This document shows positions 1 to 9,282 of a stretch of 64,000 nt of DNA, one piece after another; the stretch's first letter is position 1; every line of letters starts with the position of its first letter. The notes beneath the pieces were generated by a model. The model was not told where the DNA came from, did no database searches, and saw only the letters and a list, made by a program, of their open reading frames with translations. Both the position numbers and the translations under genes were made by a program. The stretch comes from WRAV01 sp050950205 (lineage in GTDB: Bacteria; Bacillota; Clostridia; Oscillospirales; Ruminococcaceae). Where the stretch lies: the NCBI GenBank assembly GCA_050950205.1, contig JBMNHF010000015.1, forward strand, positions 62,001 to 126,000. The letters run 5' to 3'.

Positions 1-1227
1 GGAGCAAACAGCGACAGGCAGTATGCTGCCATGATGACCGCGGACGAATCCTATGGCGGCGCCCGGGGGTATTACCAGGTCCTGGCGGCGGTGCAGGACA
101 TTTTCGGGTATCAGTATGCTCAGCCCGTGCACCAGGGACGCGCCTGTGAAAAGGTGCTGTTTCCCTGCCTGCTGGGACCCGGCAAGTTCGCTATCGCCAA
201 TCACTTCTTTGATACCACCAACGGACATGTGGTTTTGACCGGCGCACGAGCCATCAATTTGGTCTGTGAAGAATCCAAACACTCTGACATTCCCGCTCCC
301 TTCAAGGGCAACATGGACCTGGACGCTCTGGAGGCCACCATTCAGGAAAAGGGCGCGGAGAACATCGGCATGGTCCTGATGACCATCACCAACAACTCGG
401 TGGGCGGCCAACCGGTCTCCATGGCCAACCTGCGCGGGGCCAGCCAGATCGCTCGGAAATACGGCATTCCCTTCGTGCTGGATGCAGCTCGTTACGCGGA
501 GAATGCCTACTTCATCAAGACACGGGAAGAGGGATATGCCGATAAGGCTATAAAAGAGATTATCAAGGAAGAGTTCAGCTACGCGGACGCCTTCACCATG
601 TCCGCCAAGAAAGACGCCATCTCCAGTATGGGCGGCATCATTGGCGTGCGGGAGGACGAAAAGCTCATCCAGGCTGTCCGTCTACGTACCATCCCCAATG
701 AGGGCTTCCTGACTTACGGCGGGCTGTCCGGCCGGGACATCGCGGCTATGGCCGTGGGCCTATACGAGGGCATCGACGAAGACTTCCTGGCCTACCGCAT
801 CGGCCAGACTCAGTATTTTGGGGAGAAGCTGCACGACATGGGCATCCCGCTCCAGTATCCCGTGGGCGGCAACGCCATCTATCTGGATTCCGGCGCTATC
901 ATGAAGCACATCCCCTGGTATGAATTCCCGGCGCAGGCCCTGTCCGCGGCGCTCTATCTGGAGGGCGGCATCCGCGGCGGCGATATCGGTTCGCTTTCCA
1001 TGGACCGCGATCCCGATACCCATGAGCAGGTACGGGCCGACATCGAGTTTTGTCGTCTGTGCGTCTATCGGCGGGTGTACACCCGGGCCCATCTGGACTA
1101 CGCGGCGGATGTCATCAAGTACGTTGCGGATCATGCGGAGAATTACTCCGGGTACAGAATTCTTGAGGAAACGCCCATCCTCCGGCACTTTACGGTTAAG
1201 CTTGAGCCGCTGCAGGAACTGAAGTGA
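1..1227 (+). CDS. tnaA: Tryptophanase (L-tryptophan indole-lyase), 5' end outside window
   Basis: PLP enzyme that splits L-tryptophan into indole, pyruvate and ammonia. The frame is open from base 1 and already reads SDRQYAAMM, the conserved core of the beta-eliminating lyases, so the N-terminus lies upstream. The PLP-lysine motif MSAKKDA is at about 598-618. Tryptophanase and tyrosine phenol-lyase are close relatives. The C-terminal LRHFT (histidine where phenol-lyases have Phe) and GGDIG (isoleucine where phenol-lyases have Arg) favour tryptophanase; this rests on remembered family residues. A membrane transporter and an M20 hydrolase follow on the same strand, suggesting an amino-acid catabolic operon. 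Stop at 1225-1227. Confidence 0.9.
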   Translation, partial: GANSDRQYAAMMTADESYGGARGYYQVLAAVQDIFGYQYAQPVHQGRACEKVLFPCLLGPGKFAIANHFFDTTNGHVVLTGARAINLVCEESKHSDIPAPFKGNMDLDALEATIQEKGAENIGMVLMTITNNSVGGQPVSMANLRGASQIARKYGIPFVLDAARYAENAYFIKTREEGYADKAIKEIIKEEFSYADAFTMSAKKDAISSMGGIIGVREDEKLIQAVRLRTIPNEGFLTYGGLSGRDIAAMAVGLYEGIDEDFLAYRIGQTQYFGEKLHDMGIPLQYPVGGNAIYLDSGAIMKHIPWYEFPAQALSAALYLEGGIRGGDIGSLSMDRDPDTHEQVRADIEFCRLCVYRRVYTRAHLDYAADVIKYVADHAENYSGYRILEETPILRHFTVKLEPLQELK

Positions 1228-1273
1228 AGCTCCTGAAAAACAGGAGAACAAGTAAAGAAAGAGGTGGAAAAAC

Positions 1274-2440
1274 ATGACAGCATCCTTTGCCTTCGCCATT
1301 CTGGTAGCGATTTTCGCCTTCGGAGAGATCATCGCCGAAAAGACAAAAGCCGTCCTTTCCGCCACGCTGGTGATCGCCATCACACTGCTGATTGCATTCT
1401 GGTTCGGGCTCCCCAGCAATATCTTCGACACCGCCGCGCTGACCGCCATCACCAACATCTTAATCGGCATGCTGATCACCTCTCTGGGTAGTATGATCGA
1501 TTTCCCGGAGCTGAAGCGCCAGTGGAAAACGGTGGTTGTCAGCTTTTTGGGTATGCTCGCGGGCGTCTCGCTGATCCTCCTGGTTGCGCCGGTCATCATC
1601 GGCCGCGAAATGACCATCGCGGGCTCGCCCATTTTTGCGGGCGCCAACACGGCCGCCCTTTTGATGATCAACTCGCTCAACGAAAAGGGCCTCACAGAGC
1701 TCTCCAGTTTTGTGATCATGGTACTTATCACCCAGAACTTTATCGGCATCCCCATTGCTTCCATCCTGCTGCGCAAGGATGCCAAATCTTTTCTGAAGGA
1801 CAGCGAACAGGTGAAGCTGTACGCTCAGGCGGAGCAGAAGGCTCAGACTTCCGTTAAGCGCAAGCCTCTGCAGCTGCCGGCCATACTCGATCGCCCCTCT
1901 ATCCGACTGCTGAAGCTGGCCTTGGTTTCCGGCCTCAGTCAGAAGCTGGCAGGCCTTACCAATGGGAACATCCATTGGTTCGTATGGTGTCTGCTGCTGG
2001 GCGTCCTGTGCACGGAGCTTGGTTTCTTAGAGAAGAACATCCTGCCTAAGACCGACTCCAACGCGTTCATCATCTTCTCCACCACGGTCATCATCTTCAC
2101 CAACCTGGCCCAGACGACCCCTGATCAATTGCTCCGGTTCATCTGGCCACTGCTGGTGGTGCTGATTATCGGTGTGATCGGCGTTTTCATTGTCGGTTTC
2201 CTTGTGTCAAAGGCGCTGAAAATGTCACCGGGTCTGGGGATCTCGTTGGGCCTGACATGCACCTTTGGCTTCCCCACCACCATGCTGATGTCCAAGGAGG
2301 TTGCCAAGGCAATCGGCAGCACCGATGAAGAGCGCATCGCCATCGAGAACTATATCCTGCCTAAGATGGTAACCGCCGGCTTTGTGACGGTTACGATCAC
2401 ATCTGTGCTGATTGCGGGTGTGGTCGTGGGCATGCTGTAA
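1274..2440 (+). CDS. Multi-span membrane transporter, unknown substrate
   Basis: A 388-residue, strongly hydrophobic protein with about ten to eleven predicted membrane segments, split by a charged cytoplasmic stretch at roughly residues 170-215. The overall plan resembles secondary carriers of the GltS/anion-symporter type, but I do not recognise a diagnostic motif. It starts at ATG 1274 behind GAGGTGG (1261-1267), 46 bases after tnaA and 17 bases before the M20 hydrolase, so the three genes are probably one transcript. Inference: it imports the substrate of the hydrolase or lyase, for example tryptophan, a tryptophan conjugate or a peptide. Substrate assignment is open. Confidence 0.75.
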   Translation: MTASFAFAILVAIFAFGEIIAEKTKAVLSATLVIAITLLIAFWFGLPSNIFDTAALTAITNILIGMLITSLGSMIDFPELKRQWKTVVVSFLGMLAGVSLILLVAPVIIGREMTIAGSPIFAGANTAALLMINSLNEKGLTELSSFVIMVLITQNFIGIPIASILLRKDAKSFLKDSEQVKLYAQAEQKAQTSVKRKPLQLPAILDRPSIRLLKLALVSGLSQKLAGLTNGNIHWFVWCLLLGVLCTELGFLEKNILPKTDSNAFIIFSTTVIIFTNLAQTTPDQLLRFIWPLLVVLIIGVIGVFIVGFLVSKALKMSPGLGISLGLTCTFGFPTTMLMSKEVAKAIGSTDEERIAIENYILPKMVTAGFVTVTITSVLIAGVVVGML

Positions 2441-2457
2441 GAAAGCGTGGGTGAGAT

Positions 2458-3639
2458 ATGGTGCTGAAAACACTAGAACGGGCAAAGCAGCTACAAGAAC
2501 AGATGGAGGCGGTCCGCCGTCATCTGCACATGTACCCAGAGCTCAGTTTTGAGGAATACGAGACATCCCGGCTGGTTCAGAACAAGCTATCTGATCTTGG
2601 TATCCCATTTTACACAGTAGACGGGACTACCTGTGTCATAGGGATCATTCAGGGGGTGAGACCTGGCAAGACCATCGTACTTAGGGCCGACATGGACGCG
2701 CTACCCATTCGGGAACTCAATGATGATTGCCCATTTAAATCCCAGGTGGACGGGCGCATGCACGCCTGCGGTCATGACGGTCATGTGTCTGCCCTCTTGG
2801 GTGCCGCTCAGATCCTGACAGAAATGCGGGATGAGATCTGCGGCACAGTAAAACTCGTTTTTGAGTCCGGCGAGGAGTATGGTGGGACTTTCCAGAAGAT
2901 GGATGAGGCAGGCGTATTTGACGATGTGGACCATTGCTTCGGCATCCACATTTGGTCAGAGGTACCGGCTGGGAAGATCGCCTGCAGCGCCGGAGGCCGC
3001 ATGGCAGGTACGGATCTATTGAATCTGCGAATCACAGGGGTCGGTTCCCACGGCGCCCAACCCCATCTGGGTGTAGATGCGGGCGTAGCGGCAGCTGCCA
3101 TTATTATGAATCTTCAGACCATTGTCAGCCGTGAACTGGATCCCCAGGAAACAGCGGTCGTCACTATTGGGAAGTTTGCCGCTGGCCAGCGATTTAACTC
3201 CATTCCCGACGAGGCAATCCTAGAGGGCAACCTTCGATATTTTCGCCCGGAACTGAGCGACAAGTACCCTCAGATTATCAACCGCATTGCCGAAAACACA
3301 GCGGCGGCCTTCCGCGCCAAAAGCGAGATGATCCTTCACGAGATCGGCACCCCTCCCGTGGTGAACTCCCCGGAGGCTGTCATTTTTGGCCAGAAGGTGA
3401 TCAAAAAGCTTTTCGGCGAAGATGCGCTGTATGATCTTCCACCGCTGATGGCCGGAGAGGACTTCGCCTTTTACATCAACAAGTGCGGCGGGCTGTTCGT
3501 CTTTGTGGGTGGCGGGAGCCAGTACCGTAAGAGCTGGCCCCATCACAACGGGCATTTCGACATTGACGAGAGCAGTCTCACTCTTTCTGCCGCGCTGCAT
3601 GCCCAATACGCTATTGATTACCTGAACGAAAACGAATAA
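2458..3639 (+). CDS. M20-family amidohydrolase (N-acyl amino acid / peptide hydrolase)
   Basis: A 393-residue cytosolic metallohydrolase of the M20D / HipO-AbgB group, which cleaves N-acyl amino acids or small amides. Visible family signatures: MYPELSFEEYET near residue 22, ADMDALP near 78, the metal-binding HACGHDGH near 102 and the catalytic-glutamate region SGEEYGG near 138; the dimerisation (lid) domain follows around 180-295. Length is normal. It begins 17 bases after the transporter stop and shares its direction with tnaA. A plausible role (inference) is freeing tryptophan or another amino acid from a conjugate that the neighbouring transporter brings in. Confidence 0.9.
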   Translation: MVLKTLERAKQLQEQMEAVRRHLHMYPELSFEEYETSRLVQNKLSDLGIPFYTVDGTTCVIGIIQGVRPGKTIVLRADMDALPIRELNDDCPFKSQVDGRMHACGHDGHVSALLGAAQILTEMRDEICGTVKLVFESGEEYGGTFQKMDEAGVFDDVDHCFGIHIWSEVPAGKIACSAGGRMAGTDLLNLRITGVGSHGAQPHLGVDAGVAAAAIIMNLQTIVSRELDPQETAVVTIGKFAAGQRFNSIPDEAILEGNLRYFRPELSDKYPQIINRIAENTAAAFRAKSEMILHEIGTPPVVNSPEAVIFGQKVIKKLFGEDALYDLPPLMAGEDFAFYINKCGGLFVFVGGGSQYRKSWPHHNGHFDIDESSLTLSAALHAQYAIDYLNENE

Positions 3640-3646
3640 ACTGCCT

Positions 3647-3682
3647 GTAGCCCCATGAGATGTTTTTTCCCCATGGGGCTAC
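3647..3682 (+). terminator. Inverted repeat after the M20 gene, possible terminator
   Basis: An 11-bp perfect inverted repeat (GTAGCCCCATG / CATGGGGCTAC) sits 8 bases after the hydrolase stop. A run of six T lies in the loop rather than after the stem, so termination is likely but not textbook. Confidence 0.4.
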
Positions 3683-4319
3683 GTGAATGGGGGAATGCTT
3701 TCGATGGTGGACATTTCCATGGGGACTTCTTTGCAGGAACGTGGGATCCGGTTTGGGGTGGTAGAGGTGACCTATCTGGAGCCGGACGTATGGCGACCTG
3801 AGGCCTTTTATAAAAAGGCTGAAGGGGTTCTCCACTCGCTGCGGAAGAAGTACCGGGACTACAATCGGAGGACAGTTTTCGGAGAGCATCCGTACAGCAG
3901 CCGCTTCTTCAAGAAATTTAAGAAAATCTATCCTGTGATGCTGTAGTTTGAGTCCTGCCTGTTCCAAGGCCGGACTTTTCGCCGGGGGAATCCCGGTGGC
4001 TGAGGTGGCGTTCCTCGCGGAGATCCGGATGTTTGTGCTCATGGGGACCCACGACCTGGACCGAGATCGGGGGCCCATCCTTCTCACATGCGGGATGAAA
4101 AAGGAGCCTTTTCCCGGCATGCGGGGTGAGGTTCACACCTATCCAAACGACGTAGTGAGCCGGAATGACGGGGGTATCATCTTCAGCATGTTCGGCGGCG
4201 CGGACCAGCGGACCTGCGCCCTTCCGGAAAGCAGGCACGTTTTTTATCCGATTTTAGGTGTGCCACAGCTGCCCTTGGGAGCCATAGAGGAAGCTGCTAA
4301 TTTATTTGGTGCAAAATAA
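3683..4319 (+). pseudogene. B3/4 domain protein, disrupted by a stop and a frameshift
   Basis: Two consecutive frames together make one B3/4-domain protein, the domain found in phenylalanyl-tRNA synthetase beta chains and in free-standing proteins. The first part (from GTG 3683 or ATG 3704) ends at TAG 3944-3946. The same frame continues after the stop with FESCLFQGRTF, and then a one-base shift near 3985-3995 is needed to enter the second part, which carries the typical DLDR..GPILL and the GGADQRT-like C-terminal core and ends at TAA 4317-4319. Two separate lesions argue for a dead gene rather than a recoding event. Family assignment is from pattern memory. Confidence 0.6.
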
Positions 4320-4463
4320 TACTTAAGGGAATGTAATGGCGTGAAGAGCGTAATAATGGGAGCGGCAGGATGTTTTTTCTGTCGGAACATAGTGTGTCAA
4401 AGTCCTAAAAACAAATTGTTACAGCTTGGCCTGAGAAAAACAAATATTCGCGAGTATTAATAA

Positions 4464-4509
4464 AAACGAAAAAGGCTTCAAACCCTGTGATTTGAAGCCT
4501 TTTTCGTTT
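4464..4509 (-). terminator. Strong terminator next to tRNA remnant
   Basis: A perfect 19-bp inverted repeat (arms 4464-4482 and 4491-4509) with A/T-rich outer ends works on both strands. It directly follows the 3' CCA end of the minus-strand tRNA remnant, the normal place for a tRNA terminator. Confidence 0.8.
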
Positions 4510-4580
4510 GGTGAAGATGAAAGGGGTCGAACCCTCAACCTCATGGATGCGAACCGTGGCTCTCGCGAATTGTGCTTTAA
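4510..4580 (-). pseudogene. 3' half of a tRNA gene (remnant)
   Basis: Read on the minus strand, this ends in CATCTTCACCA after a T-arm-like GGGTTCGACCCC, and has an anticodon-arm-like segment with loop TTCGCAT (would read CGC). No matching D arm or 5' acceptor strand (GAAGATG would be needed) is seen upstream, and the anticodon stem has a mismatch. It is best read as the 3' part of a tRNA left at an integration junction; the mobile-element debris starts immediately to its right. Confidence 0.4.
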
Positions 4581-4668
4581 ACAGGCCCTTTGATTTATGT
4601 AATTGATGCAATATGGAGTATCTCTACTACAGTGCATTTCCTCCCGTGCCTGGGTGAGGATTTCTAAC

Positions 4669-4947
4669 TTATACCGTTTTGTCGTCACGATAGATTTCCT
4701 CCAGACCGTCAAACACTTCCTCCAGCGTATAGGTCGGTACGCCAGCAAGGCGACTGGCCTCCGCGGCCTCCAGCCTGGCGCGCAAGCGGTGGAGTTCTTC
4801 CCGGCGATCGAATGCATCGATGCTCATCACGACCAGATCGCCCTCGCCGTTCTTGGTGATATAGATGGGCTCCTGCTCTTTATGTGCCAGCTCGGAAATG
4901 ACACCATAGTCATTGCGCAAGCTGGTTGAGGATTTGATAATCATCAT
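4669..4947 (-). CDS. Phd/YefM-type antitoxin, orphan
   Basis: A 92-residue type II antitoxin-like protein. The N-terminal half has the Phd/YefM fold signature (SSTSLRNDYGVISELAHKEQEPIYITKNG, here shown as two parts: SSTSLRNDYG and PIYITKNGEGDLVVMS), which dimerises and binds its own operator. The C-terminal half is helical and would wrap a toxin. Start ATG 4947 follows GGAG. No toxin-like frame follows downstream, so it stands alone; it may be a remnant or may repress in trans. Confidence 0.8.
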   Translation of the reverse strand: MMIIKSSTSLRNDYGVISELAHKEQEPIYITKNGEGDLVVMSIDAFDRREELHRLRARLEAAEASRLAGVPTYTLEEVFDGLEEIYRDDKTV

Positions 4948-5096
4948 TCAGCTCTCCTCTCATTAAGAATTCTGGTACTATTATACCCGAATTCTACCCG
5001 ATGTGCAACCGCTATTTAAATTGCCTTTTTCTCAAGCACCAGTCTGCTTAATCCGAATTTGGTGTAGGAGCAGGATATGCTCTTTGCTGATCTTCT

Positions 5097-5339
5097 TCAT
5101 TTCGCCAGTTCCTCGAAAGCACGCAGGTGCCTTTTGACCAGCTTTTCACCAATTTCCTGCACGGTTGCCGTGTCGGCAAATTCCTCTTTTTCAAATTGAC
5201 TGTACTCCAGAAGCACATAGCGCGGGGTGTTGTTTTTCAGGATGACAGCCGCGCCGTTGGCATCAACCAGCTTGGCAACACGGGAAAAGTTTTGATTTGC
5301 TTCGGTCATGGAGACCAGGTTGTTCATATTTATCTGCAT
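5097..5339 (-). CDS. Phd/YefM-type antitoxin, second orphan
   Basis: An 80-residue protein with the antitoxin pattern MTEANQNFSRVAKLVD followed by AAVILKNNTPRYVLL, typical of Phd/YefM antitoxins of type II toxin-antitoxin loci. Start ATG 5339 is preceded on the minus strand by AGGAGGTG. No toxin gene follows downstream before the first antitoxin at 4947. Two orphan antitoxins in 700 bases suggest a decayed plasmid or integrative element. Confidence 0.8.
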   Translation of the reverse strand: MQINMNNLVSMTEANQNFSRVAKLVDANGAAVILKNNTPRYVLLEYSQFEKEEFADTATVQEIGEKLVKRHLRAFEELAK

Positions 5340-5410
5340 GGAAGAACACCTCCTAATCTTTGTGTTCTTATTATGCCACTTGGTTAGGATAAAAACACCC
5401 TATTTTTAAA

Positions 5411-7116
5411 TTATACCGAAGCCGCCTGCAGCAGCTCCTGATCGATCTGCCGCCAGGCCTCCCACATGCTCTCGTCCCAGTTTGCGAACAGATCCTCCGT
5501 GGAGCCAACCTCCACATAGCAGAACTGCCGGTAGCGGATGCGGATGCTCCTGCGCCGGATGCCGTCCTCCTTTTGGATGGGGCCCACCTCGATGCTGTGG
5601 ATCAGCTCGTTGAGGATGGACTGGTTGAGGGCGGTGATGTCCTTGTAGGCGGCGATCATCTCCATGAACTGCTCGCTCTCGCTCTGGCGTTTCTGCTGCT
5701 CGGCCAGCTCCTGCTTGATTGCGGTATGCCGCTCTTTCAGCTCCGCCTGCTCGGCTTCGTACTTCTTAAGCAGGGAGTCGAAGCGTTCGCGGGAGATGCG
5801 CCCCAGGGCGCTGTCCTCGTACAGCCTGCCGATGACGGTGTCCAGCTCGCTGATGCGGGAGTCCACCGTCTGAAAGGCCTTTTCAGCCTCCCGCAGCTTC
5901 TTGGTCAGCACCCCCGAAGCCTCATTCCTGAGCCTGCGCAGCATGTGCCCATCCATTTCTGCCGCCGCCTTCGCCCTGCGCCGCACGTCGTGGAGCACCA
6001 CGTCGTAGAGCTCGTCGTAGCGGAGGGTAGTGGGAGGAGCAGTAGTCCTTGCCCTTGACATTGTACTGGCTGCACTGGTAGTAGGGCTTGCCGCCGTTCT
6101 TGGTATAGGCCAGCGCGTAGCCGCAGTCGATGCATTTCACCAGACCGGCGAACATCTGGATAGCGCCCTGATTGTCACTCCGCTTTCGCACCTTGATCTT
6201 CTCGTGAGCCAGATCCCATGTCCGCTGGTCGATGATGGCCTCGTGGGTGTTCTCGGTTACGATCCATTCTCCTCCGGCTGATGGATAATCTGCTTGTCCT
6301 TGAAGGAGCGGGTTGTCCGCCGTCCGCTGACAATCTTGCCCAGATAGGTGGGGTTGTGGAGTATGGTCTTGATGGAGGAGGAATGCCAGTCGTGGGGCTG
6401 CTTCCAGTAGTCGCTGGCGGCATGATGCTCCGGGTCCTTGGCGTTGATGTAGGCGGTGGGATTGGGGATGCCCTCATCCCGCAGTCGGCGGCAGATGGCC
6501 TTGTAGCCCAGCCCGTCGCAGGCCAGTTGGAAGATGAATCTTTATTGTCTCCGCCGCCTCCGGATCGACCAGCAGGTGGTACTTGTCCGCCGGATCCTTG
6601 ATGTAACCATGAGGCGCCTTGTTGCCCTGAAACTTGCCCGCCTGAGCCAGGAGCTTCTTGCTGGCACGGCCCTTACGGCTGCTCTGCTTGGCATGGAACT
6701 CGTTGAAAAAGTTGATCATGGGCACCATGTCGGCGGACGGCTCGTCATCGTACAGGCTGTCGTAATTGTCACCGATGGCGATGAACCGCACACCCATCGG
6801 GGAAAAATCTGCTCGATGTACTGGCCGGTTCCGATGTGTTCACGACCGAGCCGGGAGAGGTCTTTGACAATCACCATGTTGATCTTTCCGCTCGGTGATG
6901 TCGCCCATCATCTGCTGGAATCCGGGCCGGTCAAAGCTGACCCCGCTGACCCCGTCGTCGACGTACTCACCGACAATATTGTAGCCCTGCTGGTTAGCAT
7001 AGTCGTTAAATCTGCCGCTGGTTTGTGATGGAATTGCTCTCCTGCTTTGTGTCCTCGTCACGGGACAGGCGCAGGTAGATTGCCGCCTTGTATTCGTTTG
7101 GGGGGATGATATTCAT
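5411..7116 (-). pseudogene. Large serine recombinase, broken by several frameshifts
   Basis: Read from ATG 7116 (behind GGAGGTG) the protein opens with the resolvase catalytic segment AAIYLRLSRDE, with the nucleophile serine, then GYNIVGEYVDDGVSG, IAIGDNYDSLYDD, the recombinase-domain part FNEFHAKQSSRKGRASKK, a zinc ribbon (CIDCGYALAYTKNGGKPYYQC) shown here only in part as CIDCGYALAY, and a long C-terminal coiled coil with KEDGIRRRSIRIRYR. These pieces lie in at least four alternating frames, so the gene is dead. It belongs to the TnpX/TndX-type recombinases that move clostridial integrative transposons. The adjoining TnpW gene fits. Confidence 0.85.
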
Positions 7117-7191
7117 AAGCACCTCCTGATCTCCCCGCAAAACGGCTTGTGGATTTCGCACCCACAACATACCACAAGCCGCCGGGGAAAG

Positions 7192-7371
7192 CTATGGACG
7201 GCGGTGGTTATTTGCCTCTCCGTTTCCACGCCCTCTGATATCCCGTTTCATGAGCCGCACCAGCGCGTCGAGCATGTCCTCTTTAGTGTCCTCCGGACAC
7301 TCGCTGGTGATGGTGTACACGGTGTTGCCGATTTGGGTTTCGTAGGTCTTGCTGAATTCTGATGTGAGCAT
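7192..7371 (-). CDS. TnpW-like transposon-encoded small protein
   Basis: A 59-residue protein starting MLTSEFSKTYETQIGNTVY, the typical opening of the small TnpW family encoded just upstream of large serine recombinases in clostridial transposons. The middle ECPEDTKEDMLDALVRLMKR matches the family too. Function of the family is unknown to me. The gene is intact, although the recombinase beside it is not. Confidence 0.7.
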   Translation of the reverse strand: MLTSEFSKTYETQIGNTVYTITSECPEDTKEDMLDALVRLMKRDIRGRGNGEANNHRRP

Positions 7372-7454
7372 GGGGTTTGTCCACTCCTTTCATGTTCTTG
7401 TGATCAGCATCTTAAACATATCGCACAGACTGTATCGTAGCTGCAAATTCGCAG

Positions 7455-7483
7455 TTGTATTTTACAGCAACATGGCATATAAT
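7455..7483 (+). promoter_or_regulatory. Promoter of the toxin-antitoxin pair
   Basis: TTGTAT (7455-7460), 17-base spacer, perfect TATAAT (7478-7483), followed by GAAAGGAG (7491-7498) and ATG 7508. Confidence 0.65.
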
Positions 7484-7507
7484 ATAAACAGAAAGGAGCT
7501 GATTAAT

Positions 7508-7770
7508 ATGCCGAACATTAAGCCATATTTCTGATCTGCGTAATTATAGCGAGGTACTGCGTGATGCATCTGCAGGTGCTCCTGAGTTTTTGACATAAGA
7601 ACGGGCGGGGCAAATACGCCATTCTAGATCGGCAGGACTATGAGAAAACACAGGCTACGCTCCGCCTTATGAACGAACTTGCAAAGGGCAGAAAGTCCGG
7701 CGAGCAGGAAGGCTGGCTGGAGCCTGAGGAGATGAGGGCGCATTTCCGCGCAAAAGCGGATGAAGTATAG
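7508..7770 (+). pseudogene. Antitoxin gene (Phd/RelB-type), frameshifted
   Basis: The expected antitoxin begins MPNIKP at 7508, then an extra base makes a stop at codon 9. The adjacent frame continues DLRNYSEVLRDASAGAPEFLT until another stop, and a second shift brings in GKYAILDRQDYEKTQATLR through to ADEV and TAG 7768-7770. The pieces join into one clear Phd/YefM-like antitoxin. The stop overlaps the toxin start by 11 bases, the usual coupled arrangement. Two indels mean no full antitoxin can be made. Confidence 0.75.
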
Positions 7771-8095
7771 GCTTCGCTATTCTAACCAGTCGCGTAGGGA
7801 CTTGGATGAAATATGGGACTACATCGCAACGGAGCTTCAGAATCCTCCTGCCGCTGTGCGTATCGTAAACGCTATTATGGATTCTGTTGACCAGCTAATA
7901 GATTTTGCGGAAATGGGTGCGCCCTTGTCCTCAATTGCCAATGTGGAAAGCGATTACCGCTTTCTTGTACATGGAAATTACCTAACCTTCTACCGGGTGC
8001 AGGGCGACGAGGTCTATGTGGATCGCGTGCTCTATGGCCGCCGGGATTATCTGCGTATCCTGTTCGGAGATGTTCTGGAAGAAGAAGTAGAATAA
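7760..8095 (+). CDS. RelE/ParE-type toxin
   Basis: A 111-residue toxin of the RelE/ParE superfamily: YRLRYSNQSRRDLDEIWDYI at the N-terminus and the diagnostic C-terminal DEVYVDRVLYGRRDYLRIL. RelE members cleave ribosome-bound mRNA, ParE members poison gyrase; sequence alone does not decide. The frame is complete, but its antitoxin is frameshifted and translation was probably coupled to it through the overlapping start, so expression may be low or the toxin may be harmless. Confidence 0.85.
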   Translation: MKYRLRYSNQSRRDLDEIWDYIATELQNPPAAVRIVNAIMDSVDQLIDFAEMGAPLSSIANVESDYRFLVHGNYLTFYRVQGDEVYVDRVLYGRRDYLRILFGDVLEEEVE

Positions 8096-8105
8096 AACTG
8101 TCACA

Positions 8106-8138
8106 CAAAAACGTCTTTCCGATGGGAAGGCGTTTTTT
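8106..8138 (+). terminator. Terminator after the toxin gene
   Basis: Stem AACGTCTTTCC / GGGAAGGCGTT with a GAT loop and a run of seven T, 11 bases after the toxin stop. Confidence 0.85.
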
Positions 8139-8167
8139 TGTCTTGCATCTTAGAATTGAGCCTATCC

Positions 8168-9003
8168 TTACATGCTCATGTTGTGAGTCTGCTGTTTATC
8201 CTCATGGTCGTCCGGGGCACTTCCCTGGGCGATTTTCTTTTTGCGCTCCTTCGAGAGCGTTTTCTTATCTGTATGCGGAGTCATCGTTGTAGCGTCCATC
8301 ACGGGAGCAGCATCTTGATTTCGCTCCAGAGCGTGTCCCAGCTGTGCCACACTGCCCAGCACACTATCAGGATCACCGGAATGAGCAGGAGCGCCGGGCT
8401 GAGGCGCGGCAGACGCAAGTGCGGGAGAGAGATACTCGCCGTTCTTCTCCCAGCCTGTCCCAGGTCGCTGTATCTGCGCTAGATCCTGCCAGGACAGTCG
8501 CCCTGCGGCAGGCAGTTCCTCGGCTTCTGCTGATCGGAGCAGTGCTCCTGTGTCCATCTTCCAGAGAGTCCTGATTGTCAAAGCTTTCCATTTCTCCTGC
8601 GTCAGAGGAGATGCTTATCCTGCAGCGAGACACTGTTGATAATGAAATGCGAGTGGACATGGTCACGGTCGGTATGGGTGCAGACCAGCACCTCCCGCCC
8701 CTCGAAATACTTGGCCAGCTCCATGGCCGCCGTATGCGCCGTGACCGGGTTGACGTCGGCACCCTTGGGATGACTCTGCACCATGTGGAAGAACAGAACT
8801 TTCTCATCCTTGTGGTAGAGCAGCTTGGTGCTGAGAAAATCATTGTAGACACTTTCGGGCCGGCAGTTAAACCCGCTCACCAGGGACTGCCCCTGCCACA
8901 GGGTTTTTGCTCCCCGCTTTGTGTACTCCATGACCGCCGCCATGGAGGAGCGGGTCTGTCCTTTGGCATAATTCGTGAAGCTGATGATGGCTATTTGGAC
9001 CAC
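8168..9003 (-). pseudogene. MobA/VirD2-type relaxase, internally deleted
   Basis: From ATG 9003 the N-terminal relaxase domain reads TRSSMAAVMEYTKRGAKT, then the metal-binding three-histidine motif HTDRDHVHSHFIINSV near residue 110; it stops at 8602. The remaining sequence in another frame (8581-8168) looks like the hydrophilic relaxase C-terminus (VMDATTMTPHTDKKTLSKER). A deletion of the middle plus a frameshift joins the two. The start overlaps the upstream mobC remnant. The relaxase of a mobilizable plasmid or transposon is the natural reading. Confidence 0.8.
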
Positions 9004-9280
9004 CTCCCTCGCTCGGCAATCTCCCGCAGCGTCTCGCTGATCTTTGCCAGCTCCCGTGCGGCATCGTCAAGATTTACAACCGACACACGCCCCATGTTGG
9101 CCAGCACCGTGAGCTGGTTGAGGTTGTTGCCGATGGCTCTCTGCTGTTTCAAAACTTCCTTCAAATCCTCCACAACTACAACCTGCTTCCCAAGACAGCA
9201 GCGGGTGACATAGTCGCTCTGGGAAAGGCGTGCCCGCCCTCGTGATTCAATCTCTCTCGGCAGGCTTCTGGGGAAAATTG
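8991..9280 (-). pseudogene. MobC-like relaxosome protein, N-terminus broken
   Basis: The C-terminal part is a clear MobC match: RARLSQSDYVTRCCLGK followed by EVLKQQRAIGNNLNQLTVLAN, the conserved GNNLNQ box. The open frame runs back only to a TGA near 9278, and no start with a ribosome site lies inside before an internal ATG at 9173, so the N-terminus is missing or shifted. MobC normally opens DNA at oriT for the relaxase, whose remnant follows and overlaps. Confidence 0.7.
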
Positions 9281-9282
9281 CT

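Noticed and set aside
3944..3946. In-frame TAG as a pyrrolysine or suppressed codon in the B3/4 gene
   Set aside because: A second, independent frameshift follows 45 bases later, so simple gene decay explains both.
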